NCBI GenBank assembly: GCA_036924855.1
Contig: JBAGRP010000001.1
Location: 2,976,001 to 3,040,000, forward strand
Source of the DNA: Nitrobacteraceae bacterium AZCC 2146
GTDB taxonomy: Bacteria; Pseudomonadota; Alphaproteobacteria; Rhizobiales; Xanthobacteraceae
Direction: 5' to 3'
Length of the DNA stretch: 64,000 nucleotides
Position 1 is the first letter of the stretch. The number at the start of each line of letters is the position of its first letter. Shown here one piece after another: positions 25,411-33,933 of the stretch. The notes under the pieces were generated by a model. It was given only the letters and a program-made list of their open reading frames with translations. It was not told the DNA's origin and did not search any database. Made by a program: the position numbers and the translations under genes.

Positions 25411-25569
25411 TCAACGGTTCGCGTTATCCATGTCGGACTGGTCCGCCGCGGCGTCGGTCGTTTTCGGGACGACCCCATTCCCAGCGAAGCCGATCGCGGA
25501 ACGTAACGAGTCAAGGACGACCGCATAGGCGCTGATGCCGTAGCAGATACACGTCAGTAGAGCTGTCAT
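25411..25569 (-). CDS. 52-residue small protein, first gene of the methyltransferase operon
   Basis: A short gene with a clear ribosome binding site (CAGGAG seven bases before ATG). The product begins MTALLTCICYGISAYAVVLD, a hydrophobic segment with two cysteines that could be a signal peptide or single membrane anchor, and ends with a polar tail (TTDAAADQSDMDNANR). It lies 87 bases before the methyltransferase start on the same strand and faces the regulator gene. No family is recognised. Its good translation signal, position and sequence shape argue for a real gene. Confidence 0.55.
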   Translation of the reverse strand: MTALLTCICYGISAYAVVLDSLRSAIGFAGNGVVPKTTDAAADQSDMDNANR

Positions 25570-25722
25570 TGCCTGCTCCTGAGTCAATTGAACCTCACCC
25601 TCCCAGGAACAGACTTAGGTCAGACGGCGGTTGCCCCCTATCCGGTTTGCGCCACGGCTATCCCGGACGCGAAATTTTCCGCCGCAATCGGGGTTCAACC
25701 TCGGATGGTCAAGGATCTGGCA

Positions 25723-27258
25723 ATGGATGCACGTCCCCACGGCTCTCCAGGCGCATCGCCGCTGCCGCGCGGTGTCCGGCGTGCGCTCGATGCGATGCGC
25801 GCCAACGTCGGGCGTGACTGGAGCGTGAGCGATCTGGCGAATACCGCGAGCGTGTCCAGCAGAACGCTGCAGCGGCAGTTTCTCGCCTTCCTCGGCAAGG
25901 CCCCGCGCAACGTGCTTCGCGATATCAGGTTCGACAGCGCACGCCGCGAACTGCTGCAGGGCTTGTCGAGCGCGAAGGTGATGGACGTCGCGCTGCGCTG
26001 CGGCTTTCCGCATTGCGGGCGATTTTCCGTCGAGTACCGCCGCCGTTATGGCGAAACACCGTCGCAGACTTTGAAACGACAAGCGGTCTTCAGCGGCGCG
26101 CTGACGTCAATGCCTTCGTTTCTTGTCTCGGGCCGCGACCGGCCGACGATCGCGCTGGGGCTGATCGACACGAGCCCGGAGCATAGCGACGTCGCACGCA
26201 GCATCGCGGATGAGCTTGCGACGGCGCTCACGCGAGCCGGCATCTCCGTCAGCCATCAGCCGGGATCGGCGCGCTACCATTTGGCGGGTGTCGTCCGCGG
26301 ATCGGACAAGCAAATGCACCTGACCTTCCGGCTGATCGATGCCGAAACGGGCCGTCATTTGTCGGCGCATCGCTCCGACGGCACCTTCGGAGATGACGCG
26401 GCTCCCGACGAACACCTCGCCACACGAATCGTCGCGGCGCTGCAGCCGTGCCTGCGTCTAGCCGAAATCGATCGCGCCCTGCGCAAGCAGGACGTCGATC
26501 TAAGCGCGCACGATCTGGCACTGAGAGCGATGCCCGGGGTTCTCTCGCTCGACGCGGTGGGGAACGCGCACGCGCTCGAATTGCTGGAGCGCGCAATGGA
26601 TCGCGATCCCGACCATGCACTGGCGACCGCGCTCGCGGCCTGGGCGCATATCCAGCGCGTCGTCTACCATTTCACCGCCGACCCGCTTGCCGAACGCGCG
26701 CGAAGCATCGATCTGGCGCAGAAGGCACGAGCGCTCGGCGGAGACGCGACCGTGCTTGCCATCCTCGGCAATGCCCTCACCTTGCTGGACGACCTCGACA
26801 ATGCGGACATGGTGATCCGCAAGGCGCTCTCGGTCGATGGCGGCTCGGCCTGGGCCTGGAGCCGCAGCGGATGGCTCGACGTCTACAAGGGAGACCCTGA
26901 ATCGGCCATCGAGCGGTTCAAGATTGCGCTCGACCTTGCACCGAACGATAGCCTCGGGTTCAACAGCCTGGTCGGGATCGGCTGCGCGCATTTCAAGGTT
27001 GGCAACTATCTCGAGGCGGCCCGCTGGCAGGAACGCGCGCTGATCGAACATCCATCATCGACCTGGGTCCACCGGACGCTGTGCCCCGCTTATTTGCTTG
27101 GCGGCGCCAAGTCCGAAGCCAACCGCAGCCTCGTCGCGCTGCGGAATCAGTATCCGGAACTGACGATCTCGGAGGTGCAGCAGGGCATGCCGCCGCTGCC
27201 GCAAAGCTATCGCGATCTTGTCGTCGATGCCCTGCACAGCGTCGGGCTGCCGTCATAG
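25723..27258 (+). CDS. AraC-type HTH regulator fused to a TPR domain
   Basis: I place the start at ATG 25723 (MDARPHGSPGAS), with AAGGA seven bases ahead, giving 511 residues; ATG 25705 and TTG 25588 are alternatives. Residues about 15-125 are an AraC/XylS helix-turn-helix domain (WSVSDLANTASVSSRTLQRQF then FDSARRELLQG and VALRCGFPHCGRFSVEYRRRYGETP). This is N-terminal, unlike most AraC proteins. A middle segment of about 100 residues recalls the TolB-like region of CadC-type regulators (VARSIADELATALTRAG, then FRLIDAETGRHL). The C-terminal half holds TPR repeats (ALELLERAMDRDPDHALA, SAIERFKIALDLAPNDSLG, YLEAARWQERALIEHPSS). It is divergent from the small-protein/methyltransferase/hydrolase operon and may regulate it. 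Confidence 0.85.
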   Translation: MDARPHGSPGASPLPRGVRRALDAMRANVGRDWSVSDLANTASVSSRTLQRQFLAFLGKAPRNVLRDIRFDSARRELLQGLSSAKVMDVALRCGFPHCGRFSVEYRRRYGETPSQTLKRQAVFSGALTSMPSFLVSGRDRPTIALGLIDTSPEHSDVARSIADELATALTRAGISVSHQPGSARYHLAGVVRGSDKQMHLTFRLIDAETGRHLSAHRSDGTFGDDAAPDEHLATRIVAALQPCLRLAEIDRALRKQDVDLSAHDLALRAMPGVLSLDAVGNAHALELLERAMDRDPDHALATALAAWAHIQRVVYHFTADPLAERARSIDLAQKARALGGDATVLAILGNALTLLDDLDNADMVIRKALSVDGGSAWAWSRSGWLDVYKGDPESAIERFKIALDLAPNDSLGFNSLVGIGCAHFKVGNYLEAARWQERALIEHPSSTWVHRTLCPAYLLGGAKSEANRSLVALRNQYPELTISEVQQGMPPLPQSYRDLVVDALHSVGLPS

Positions 27259-27333
27259 GCCTGCACGCGCGGAAATCGGCACCTTCGGGGAGCGCGGCGG
27301 GTCGTGGGACCGTTGCCGTGCCTTTTGTTCGGT

Positions 27334-27984
27334 TCAGGCGTTCTTCAGCGCCACCCGGAATTCGGCCTCGGTCTTGGCCTTCACCTCGTCGAGCGTGACG
27401 CCGTCGGCGAGCTCGATCAGCGCCATGCCGTCCTTGCCATGCTTGTCGATGGTAAACACCGCAAGATCGGTAACGACCATATCGACCACCCGCTCGCCGG
27501 TCAGCGGCAGGTTGCAGCTCTTCAGGAGTTTGGCGCCGTCCTTGGCGGAATGCTCCATCACCACGACGACGCGCTTGACGCCGGCGACGAGATCCATGGC
27601 GCCGCCCATGCCCTTGACCATCTTGCCGGGGATCATCCAGTTGGCGAGGTCACCGTTCTGGGCCACCTGCATGGCGCCGAGGATCGACAGGTCGATATGG
27701 CCACCGCGCACCATGCCGAACGATTCGGCTGACGAGAAATAGCTGGTGCTCGGCAGTTCGCTGACGGTCTGCTTACCGGCATTGATCAGGTCGGCGTCTT
27801 CTTCGCCTTCATAGGGGAACGGGCCCATGCCGAGCATGCCGTTCTCGCTCTGAAGGTTCACGTCGATGCCGTCTGGAATGTAGTTCGAGACCAGCGTCGG
27901 AATACCGATGCCGAGATTGACGTAGTAACCGTCGCGCAACTCTTTCGCGGCACGAGCTGCCATCTGTTCACGGGTCCAGGCCAT
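27334..27984 (-). CDS. scoB: 3-oxoacid CoA-transferase subunit B
   Basis: A 216-residue beta subunit. The catalytic glutamate is in [12 protein letters not shown], the SENG motif of family I CoA-transferases. [19 protein letters not shown] and [27 protein letters not shown] are diagnostic of the SCOT/acetoacetate or 3-oxoadipate CoA-transferase B chain. It follows the A-subunit gene by 23 bases and the two form a heterodimer pair or tetramer. The reaction moves CoA from succinyl-CoA to acetoacetate or a related 3-oxoacid, so it could serve ketone-body or PHB-derived acetoacetate use. That would suit a PHB-storing cell, but substrate is not decided by sequence alone. Confidence 0.92.
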   Translation of the reverse strand: MAWTREQMAARAAKELRDGYYVNLGIGIPTLVSNYIPDGIDVNLQSENGMLGMGPFPYEGEEDADLINAGKQTVSELPSTSYFSSAESFGMVRGGHIDLSILGAMQVAQNGDLANWMIPGKMVKGMGGAMDLVAGVKRVVVVMEHSAKDGAKLLKSCNLPLTGERVVDMVVTDLAVFTIDKHGKDGMALIELADGVTLDEVKAKTEAEFRVALKNA

Positions 27985-28007
27985 GGGGCTATCCTGCTAA
28001 GAGTACG

Positions 28008-28715
28008 TTACGCCGCGGGGCGCGGGCGAGTGTTACGGAATTCGATGCGTTTCTTGGCTGTACCGACTTCAATGATGCGGTTCACGAAAATGCCGGGCGT
28101 ATGGATATGGTCGGGATCGATCTCGCCGGCCGGCACCAGGTGCTCGACTTCGGCCACGGTGATCTTTGCCGCGGTCGCCATCATCGGGTTAAAGTTGCGC
28201 GCGGTCTTGCGGTAGACGAGATTGCCGGCGGTGTCGCCCTTCCAGGCATGCACAATGGCGAGATCGCCGAACAGCCCGCGCTCCATCAGATATTTTTCAC
28301 CGTCGAATTCTTTCACTTCCTTGCCCTCGGCAATCAGGGTGCCGACGCCAGTCTTGGTGTAGAAGGCCGGGATGCCCGCACCGCCCGCGCGGATGCGCTC
28401 GGCCAGCGTGCCCTGCGGTGTGAATTCGAGTTCCAGTTCCCCGGCGAGATACTGCTGGGCGAACAGCTTGTTCTCGCCAACATAGGACGAGATCATTTTC
28501 TTGATCTGGCGGGTTTCGAGCAGCCGGGAGAGGCCAATACCATCGACGCCGGCGTTATTGGAAACCACTGTGAGGTTCTTCACCCCGGAGTCGCGCAGTG
28601 CGTCGGATAGCTCCTCGGCGATGCCGCACAGGCCGAAACCGCCGGACATGACCATCATGCCGTCCTTGAGAATGCCGTCGAGTGCCGATTTGGCGTCGGG
28701 ATAGACCTTGTTCAT
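28008..28715 (-). CDS. scoA: 3-oxoacid CoA-transferase subunit A
   Basis: A 235-residue alpha subunit starting MNKVYPDAKSALDGIL, the usual N-terminus; the frame continues 14 codons upstream but without a plausible start. Family signatures include MMVMSGGFGLCGIAEELSDAL, LTVVSNNAGVDGIGLSRLLE and ISSYVGENKLFAQQYLAGELELEF. GVGTLIAEGKEVKEFDGE and ARNFNPMMATAA are also typical of SCOT alpha chains. It lies upstream of scoB in a two-gene operon. The promoter must lie in the repeat-containing region 28716-28813. Confidence 0.92.
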   Translation of the reverse strand: MNKVYPDAKSALDGILKDGMMVMSGGFGLCGIAEELSDALRDSGVKNLTVVSNNAGVDGIGLSRLLETRQIKKMISSYVGENKLFAQQYLAGELELEFTPQGTLAERIRAGGAGIPAFYTKTGVGTLIAEGKEVKEFDGEKYLMERGLFGDLAIVHAWKGDTAGNLVYRKTARNFNPMMATAAKITVAEVEHLVPAGEIDPDHIHTPGIFVNRIIEVGTAKKRIEFRNTRPRPAA

Positions 28716-28813
28716 GGGGAATCGACCTGATGAGAAAATGCGCTGAAAGGCCAGCAAGCCCGGCGATGCGTTGGATTATTAGGCGGAATCTTTGCGGCGC
28801 GTCAATCTGGCGG

Positions 28814-28925
28814 CTTTTCCCCTTCCCCCTGGGAGAATGGGGCGCGACGGAACGGAGCCGCCGTCCCCTCACCCGGCTTCGCTTCGCGAAGCCACCCTCT
28901 CCCCCACAAGGAAGGAGGGGAAAAG
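28814..28925. repeat. Composite palindromic element between scoA and the AsmA gene
   Basis: CTTTTCCCC (28814-28822) and GGGGAAAAG (28917-28925) are the outer arms. Inside are purine/pyrimidine blocks and a GGCTTCGCTTCGCGAAGCC hairpin (28875-28893). The 366 bases between the two genes otherwise hold only promoter DNA; no gene is seen. The layout is like dispersed intergenic elements of Bradyrhizobium and Rhodopseudomonas. Confidence 0.7.
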
Positions 28926-29081
28926 GGCCACCGCTGCGACCCCATAACCCCCGCTATGGCCTTGAAAGCGTCAAGAAAACCGATCAAGTTGCGGGCCTTG
29001 GACGCGGGCCGCACGCGAAGACGCCCTCTCCTGTTTTGACCGTCAACCAACCCGGATAGATCATTGACGATAGCCCAAGGA

Positions 29082-31007
29082 ATGAAACGCCTGGGGATGC
29101 CGATTGCGGCCCTCCTGGGCGTCGCGCTGATCGGGCTGTTCGCCATGTCCTGGCTGCTCAACCGCGACGCGCTGCGTCACGCGGTGGAGGCGCAGATCCG
29201 CGCCGTGACCGGGCTCGACCTCGTGGTCAACGGCCAGGTCGACGTCTCGGTATTCCCCGGCAGCTATGTGTCGTTTCACGATGTCGGGCTGAAGGGCGGC
29301 GGCTCGATCGATCCGGCCCTGTCGGTGGACGTCCTCACCGCGAACCTGCGGCTGCTGCCGCTGCTGCTGCAGCGCTTCGAGATCGCCGACATGATGATGC
29401 TGCGGCCGCGCATCCGCGTGGTCCGCGACGCCTCCGGCGACAGCAACTGGACGCCGTTCATCGAGTCGATCGCCCGAACCATGCAGCCGGGCGCCGACCA
29501 TCCGCTGTCGTTCTCCGAAATCCGCATCCAGGACGGCGTACTGAGCTATCAGGACCCGCATAATTCCGAGCAGCTTGGCGACATCGATCTGTCGCTGGCC
29601 TGGCCTTCGATCTCGCGCTCCTTTGCCGCCACCGGCCAGTTTGACTGGCGCGGCGAACGCATCGACGGCAGCCTCAGCGTCAGCGATTTCATCGCCGCCT
29701 TGTCCGGCGACCGCTCCGGGCTGAAGGCGCGGATGGTCAGCGCGCCGATCAAGCTCGCTTTCGACGGCACCGTGGCCAACCGCGCCAGCCTGATGATGGA
29801 AGGCACGCTCACCGCCGACAGCCTGTCACTGCGCAACGCGCTGCGCTGGGCCGGCCAGGGTCCGCCCGGCACCGGCGGCTTCGGGCGCTTCGCCCTGAAG
29901 GCCCGCGCCAGCCTGGTCGGGCCGTCGATCGCGCTCACCAACGTCAATGTCGAGCTCGACGGCAATGTCGCCGAAGGCGTCATGACCTACAGCAACAACG
30001 GCCGCCAGACCCTGCAGGCGACGCTGGCCGCCGGCGCGCTCGATTTCACGCCCTATGTTTCGACGGTGCGGCTGCTGGCCTCTGGCGCACGCGATTGGAA
30101 CCGGCAGCTGTTCGATCTCAACGCGCTGTCCACCACCGACCTCGACATGCGGCTGTCGGCCGCCAAGGTCACCGTCGGCTCTTCGGTGCTCGGCCGCACC
30201 GCGCTCGGCGCCAATCTGCGCGGCGGCACGCTGGCGCTGTCCGTCGGCGAGGCGCAGATGTATGGCGGCATCGTCCGCGGCTCGTTCGGCGTCGCGCATT
30301 CCGACGCGGTCGCCGATGTGAAGGCGCAGTTCCAGTTCACCGACGTCGACCTGCAGGCCTGCGCCAGCGACCTGTTCGGCGTCAACAAGCTGTCCGGCCG
30401 TGGCAACCTGACGATGGCGCTGGAAGCCTCGGGGTCGTCGCCGTTCGGCCTCGCGCAATCGCTCGACGGCACAGCGACCCTCACCGGCCATGACGGCGCC
30501 ATCAGCGGTTTCAATGTCGAACAGCTGCTGAAGCGGCTGGAGCGGCGGCCTTTGTCCGGCGCCGGCAACTTCCGCAGCGGCAATACGCCGTTCTCGACCC
30601 TCAACATGGCGGTGAAATTCAACGACGGCGTCGCCACCGCGCAGGACATCCGCATTGACGGGCCGGCGGCGCGCCTGACGCTGACCGGCACCGCCTCGGT
30701 GCCTTCCAGGGAATACGACCTCAAGGGCGTCGCCAGCCTCAACTCGGTGCCGAACGCCCCGCCCGGCTTCGACCTGCCCTTCGTGATCCAGGGCCCGTGG
30801 GATGACCCGCTGATCTTTCCCGATCCGGAAAGCCTGATCCGCCGCTCGCCCGGCGCAGCTCCTTTGCTCGATGCGGTGAAAGACCGCAAGACCCGTGATG
30901 CCGTGCGCTCGGTGCTGGAGCGGTTTACGGGCGGCGCGAAGCCTGCGCCGGATGCGGCAGCTAACAAGCCAGTGGATGTGCCGGCTGACGCGCCGAAGGC
31001 GAATTGA
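29082..31007 (+). CDS. AsmA family protein
   Basis: About 641 residues from ATG 29082 (MKRLGMPIAAL); a TTG six codons upstream is an alternative, since AAGGA directly abuts this ATG. Residues 8-28 form an N-terminal membrane anchor, followed by the AsmA signature (NRDALRHAVEAQIRAVTGLDLVVNGQVDVSVFPGSYVSFHDV). The large remainder is strand-rich, and the C-terminal AsmA_2 part (LSGRGNLTMALEASGSS, SGFNVEQLLKRLERRPLSGAG) ends with SLNSVPNAPPGFDLPFVIQGPWDDP. AsmA-like proteins sit in the inner membrane with a periplasmic beta-rich groove. They are implicated in phospholipid transport to, and assembly of, the outer membrane. Confidence 0.88.
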   Translation: MKRLGMPIAALLGVALIGLFAMSWLLNRDALRHAVEAQIRAVTGLDLVVNGQVDVSVFPGSYVSFHDVGLKGGGSIDPALSVDVLTANLRLLPLLLQRFEIADMMMLRPRIRVVRDASGDSNWTPFIESIARTMQPGADHPLSFSEIRIQDGVLSYQDPHNSEQLGDIDLSLAWPSISRSFAATGQFDWRGERIDGSLSVSDFIAALSGDRSGLKARMVSAPIKLAFDGTVANRASLMMEGTLTADSLSLRNALRWAGQGPPGTGGFGRFALKARASLVGPSIALTNVNVELDGNVAEGVMTYSNNGRQTLQATLAAGALDFTPYVSTVRLLASGARDWNRQLFDLNALSTTDLDMRLSAAKVTVGSSVLGRTALGANLRGGTLALSVGEAQMYGGIVRGSFGVAHSDAVADVKAQFQFTDVDLQACASDLFGVNKLSGRGNLTMALEASGSSPFGLAQSLDGTATLTGHDGAISGFNVEQLLKRLERRPLSGAGNFRSGNTPFSTLNMAVKFNDGVATAQDIRIDGPAARLTLTGTASVPSREYDLKGVASLNSVPNAPPGFDLPFVIQGPWDDPLIFPDPESLIRRSPGAAPLLDAVKDRKTRDAVRSVLERFTGGAKPAPDAAANKPVDVPADAPKAN

Positions 31008-31053
31008 GCCAACGGCAAATCGCTTCCTTGCGAATGGCGGCGCGAGAGCCGCG

Positions 31054-32055
31054 ATGAAAGTCGGATTCCGGCAAGGCCACCTGCAAGATCAGCGACGACC
31101 GAACTGGGATGGCACCGGGCCGCGCCCGCTCAACTGGACGGCGTGGTATCCAACGTCCGACGCCGCTATCGAACACGAGCGCTTCCACGGCCCGCCATCC
31201 GACCCCTGGTTCAGCATCGGCCTGATGGCGCCGGATGAACCGTTGCTCGCAACACCACGCCGGTATCCCGTCGTGATGTTGTCGCACGGCACCGGCGGCA
31301 GCGCGCTCGGTCTCGGCTGGCTCGGTCGGCGGTTGGCGCAGCGCGGCTTCGTCGCTATCGGCATCGATCACCATGGCAACACACTCAGCGAGCCCTACCG
31401 GGCCGAGGGCTTTCTGTGCTGGTGGGAGCGTGCACGTGACCTCGCCGTGTTGCTCGATCAGATCGCGCAACACGGCGAATTCGCGGATCACCTCGACATC
31501 GACCGGGTCTTCGTGGCCGGATATTCGCTGGGCGGATGTACCGCGGCAGCGCTGCTCGGCGCGATCACCGAGCACTCACGATTCCAGCGCTCCGAGACCA
31601 GCCGCGACTTCGCCCGCGGCGTGCCGGAATTTCCCGACCTGGCGGATCATCTCCCGAACCTGCTCGAGCGCAGCGCGATCTTTCGTGACTCCTGGGCGCG
31701 GATGTCGGTTTCGTATCGCGATGCCCGCTTCAAGGCGGCGCTGATGCTGGCGCCCGGCCGCGGATTGCTAGGGTTCAACGAGGCAAGCCTTGCTGCGATA
31801 GAGGCACCGTCACGCATCGTCATCGGCGGCGCCGATCCGACACTGCACGCCGCGACATGGCTGCATCGGTACATGCGCGGCAGCTCGCTTGATGTGCTGG
31901 CACCGGAGGTCGGACATTACGTGTTTCTGCCGGAAGCCACGGAGGCCGGTCGCCGTATTGTACCGGCCACATGCGTCGATGCACCGGGCGTGAATCGTGC
32001 AGCGATCCATGAACGCGTCGCCGCGGCAGCGAAAGAACTGTTTGGCGCGCGTTAG
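31054..32055 (+). CDS. Alpha/beta hydrolase, PAF-acetylhydrolase/dienelactone hydrolase-like
   Basis: A 333-residue protein starting MKVGFRQGHLQDQ (ATG 31054); a longer reading overlaps the AsmA gene and looks non-coding. It has LNWTAWYPTSDAA, YPVVMLSHGTGGSALGLGWLGRRLAQRGFV, IGIDHHGN, and the nucleophile elbow VAGYSLGGCTAAA. An acid is likely in IGGADPTL and the final His in PEVGHYVF. The N-terminal shape fits the predicted dienelactone/platelet-activating-factor acetylhydrolase group of bacterial esterases. No signal peptide is evident. It follows the AsmA gene by about 46 bases and may be co-transcribed. Confidence 0.83.
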   Translation: MKVGFRQGHLQDQRRPNWDGTGPRPLNWTAWYPTSDAAIEHERFHGPPSDPWFSIGLMAPDEPLLATPRRYPVVMLSHGTGGSALGLGWLGRRLAQRGFVAIGIDHHGNTLSEPYRAEGFLCWWERARDLAVLLDQIAQHGEFADHLDIDRVFVAGYSLGGCTAAALLGAITEHSRFQRSETSRDFARGVPEFPDLADHLPNLLERSAIFRDSWARMSVSYRDARFKAALMLAPGRGLLGFNEASLAAIEAPSRIVIGGADPTLHAATWLHRYMRGSSLDVLAPEVGHYVFLPEATEAGRRIVPATCVDAPGVNRAAIHERVAAAAKELFGAR

Positions 32056-32076
32056 ATACCGACATCGACCAGTGTT

Positions 32077-32191
32077 GTCGTCCCGGACAAGTGAGCGCGA
32101 GCGAACGCCGACGGGATTGGGACCAAGTCCATTTATGGACCTTGTCCCAATCCCTTGGGCTTGCGCTCGCAAGCGAGCTTGCCGGGACGAC
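32077..32191. repeat. Composite palindromic element between convergent genes
   Basis: Outer arms GTCGTCCCGG (32077-32086) and CCGGGACGAC (32182-32191) match the element at 17513-17562. An inner imperfect 20-bp inverted repeat has GGGATTGGGACC and GTCCCAATCCC on either side of a TTATGGACC centre. It separates the hydrolase and potI, which converge, and could form a two-way terminator. Confidence 0.82.
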
Positions 32192-32206
32192 AGCTGAGTT
32201 TCACAT

Positions 32207-33022
32207 CTACAACGGAGCCGCGCTCTCGCCCCGCACGCTGGACAGCTTCGACGCCAGCGACGCGCCGACGATCAGCACCGCGATGAAGCCGATGATCAGC
32301 GTGCAGATCGCATTGATCTCCGGCTTCACGCCGAGCCGGACTTCGGAATAGATCCGGATCGGCAGCGTCGCCGAGCCAGGCCCGGTGGTGAAGCTGGCGA
32401 TGACGAGATCGTCCAGCGACAACGTGAAGGCCAGCATCCAGCCGGCGGCAATGGCCGGCCAGATCAGTGGCAGTGTTACGCGAAGAAACGCCCGCGCAGG
32501 ATCGCAGCCCAGATCCATCGCGGCTTCCTCCAGACTACGGTCGAGGCCCGCCAGGCGCGACTGCACGACGACGGTGACGAAGCAGATGGTCAGCGTGGTG
32601 TGGGCGATGGTCACGGTCCAGAAACCGCGCTCGGCGTCGAGCGCGACGAACAACAATAACAACGACAGCCCGGTGATCACTTCCGGCATCACCAGCGGCG
32701 CATAGAGCATGCCGGACATCAGCGTGCGGCCGCGAAACCGTTCGCCGCGGGTCAGCGCCACTGCCGCCAGCGTGCCAAGAAATGTCGCCAGCGTTGCCGA
32801 GACCACCGCGACGCGAGCGCTCATCCAGGCCGCGTCGAGCATCGCGCGGTCATTGAAGAACTCCGTGTACCAGCGCGTCGACCAGCCGCCCCACACCGTC
32901 ACCAGACGGGAGGCGTTGAACGAATAGATCACCAGAATGACGATCGGCAGATAGAGAAACGCCAGCCCCAGCACCAGCGCGGTGACGTTGAAGCGGGACA
33001 GGCGCGGAGCGCTTGCAGGCAT
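32207..33022 (-). CDS. potI: Spermidine/putrescine-type ABC permease, PotI/PotC-like
   Basis: A 271-residue permease with about six membrane helices. It starts LGLAFLYLPIVILVIYSFN, and the EAA loop is EEAAMDLGCDPARAFLRVTLPLIWP, followed by LAFTLSLDDLVIASFTTGPGS. These are hallmarks of the second permease of polyamine transporters. Its ATG shares one base with the stop codon of potH (TGATG), so the two are translationally coupled. It works with PotH and PotG to import putrescine or spermidine. The closely related subfamily for mannopine/opine or other cationic amines is not excluded. Confidence 0.88.
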   Translation of the reverse strand: MPASAPRLSRFNVTALVLGLAFLYLPIVILVIYSFNASRLVTVWGGWSTRWYTEFFNDRAMLDAAWMSARVAVVSATLATFLGTLAAVALTRGERFRGRTLMSGMLYAPLVMPEVITGLSLLLLFVALDAERGFWTVTIAHTTLTICFVTVVVQSRLAGLDRSLEEAAMDLGCDPARAFLRVTLPLIWPAIAAGWMLAFTLSLDDLVIASFTTGPGSATLPIRIYSEVRLGVKPEINAICTLIIGFIAVLIVGASLASKLSSVRGESAAPL

Positions 33023-33933
33023 CAGCGCGCCTCCAGCTGGCGACGCTGCAGCCGATCATAGACCAGCAACGGGATCAGCAGCAGCGCCAGCAGCACGATG
33101 GCGGTGGCGGAGGCCACCGGCCAGTCCTTGTTGGTGAAGAATTCCAGCCACAGCGTCTGGCCGATCATCATCGAGTCCGAGCCGGCGAGCAGATCCGGGA
33201 TCACGAATTCGCCGACGATCGGAATGAAGCACAGCAGCACGCCGGCGCCGATGCCGGGCAGCGACAGCGGGAACGTCACCAGCCAGAACGCCTGCAGCCG
33301 CGAGGCGCCGAGATCGGCGGCGGCCTCCAGCAGCGCCTCGTCCTGCTTCGCCAGCGTGGCGTAGAGCGGCAGGATCATGAACGGCAGATAGGAATAGACG
33401 ATGCCGAGATACATGGCGGTGTCGGTGGAGAGCCACACCACCGGCGCGGAGACGATATGCAGCGCCAGCAGGATTTTATTGAGCAGGCCATCGTGCTGCA
33501 GGATGTTGATCCAGGCATAGACGCGGATCAGGAACGAGGTCCAGAACGGCACGATCACCAGCGTCATGGCGATGGGTTGCCAGCGCTGCGGCAACCGCGC
33601 CATGGCATAGGCGATAGGATAGCCGAGCGCCAGCAGCAGCGCGGTGGAGATCACAGCGACCGCGAGGCTGCGCAGGTAGGACGCGATGTAAAGGTTGTCG
33701 GCGACCAGCAACCGGAAATTGTCCAGCGACAGTGCCGCGAACGACGTCTTCAGGCCGGCAACGCCGTCCGCGAATCCGAACAGCGGCAGATAAGGCGGCT
33801 GCGCGATCGCCGTCTGCGACAGGCCGATCTTCAGCACAAATCCGAACGGCACCAGGAAGAACAGCACCATCCACACATAGGGCGCGATTGCCGCCAGCCG
33901 TGCCGGGCGCGTGAAAATATGGCGCGCGCTCAT
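33022..33933 (-). CDS. potH: Spermidine/putrescine-type ABC permease, PotH/PotB-like
   Basis: A 303-residue permease from MSARHIFTRPARL; this ATG overlaps the potG stop by four bases (ATGA), supporting it over the longer reading. Features are IAPYVWMVLFFLVPFGFVLKIGLS at the start, WTSFLIRVYAWINIL, YLPFMILPLYATLAKQDEALLEAAADLGASRLQAFWLVTFPLSLP (the EAA loop) and IPIVGEFVIPDLLAGSDSMMIG. This is the PotB/PotH family. It pairs with PotI to make the channel. The order potG-potH-potI with overlapping ends shows one operon, but the usual binding protein gene potF is not present next to them. Confidence 0.9.
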   Translation of the reverse strand: MSARHIFTRPARLAAIAPYVWMVLFFLVPFGFVLKIGLSQTAIAQPPYLPLFGFADGVAGLKTSFAALSLDNFRLLVADNLYIASYLRSLAVAVISTALLLALGYPIAYAMARLPQRWQPIAMTLVIVPFWTSFLIRVYAWINILQHDGLLNKILLALHIVSAPVVWLSTDTAMYLGIVYSYLPFMILPLYATLAKQDEALLEAAADLGASRLQAFWLVTFPLSLPGIGAGVLLCFIPIVGEFVIPDLLAGSDSMMIGQTLWLEFFTNKDWPVASATAIVLLALLLIPLLVYDRLQRRQLEAR

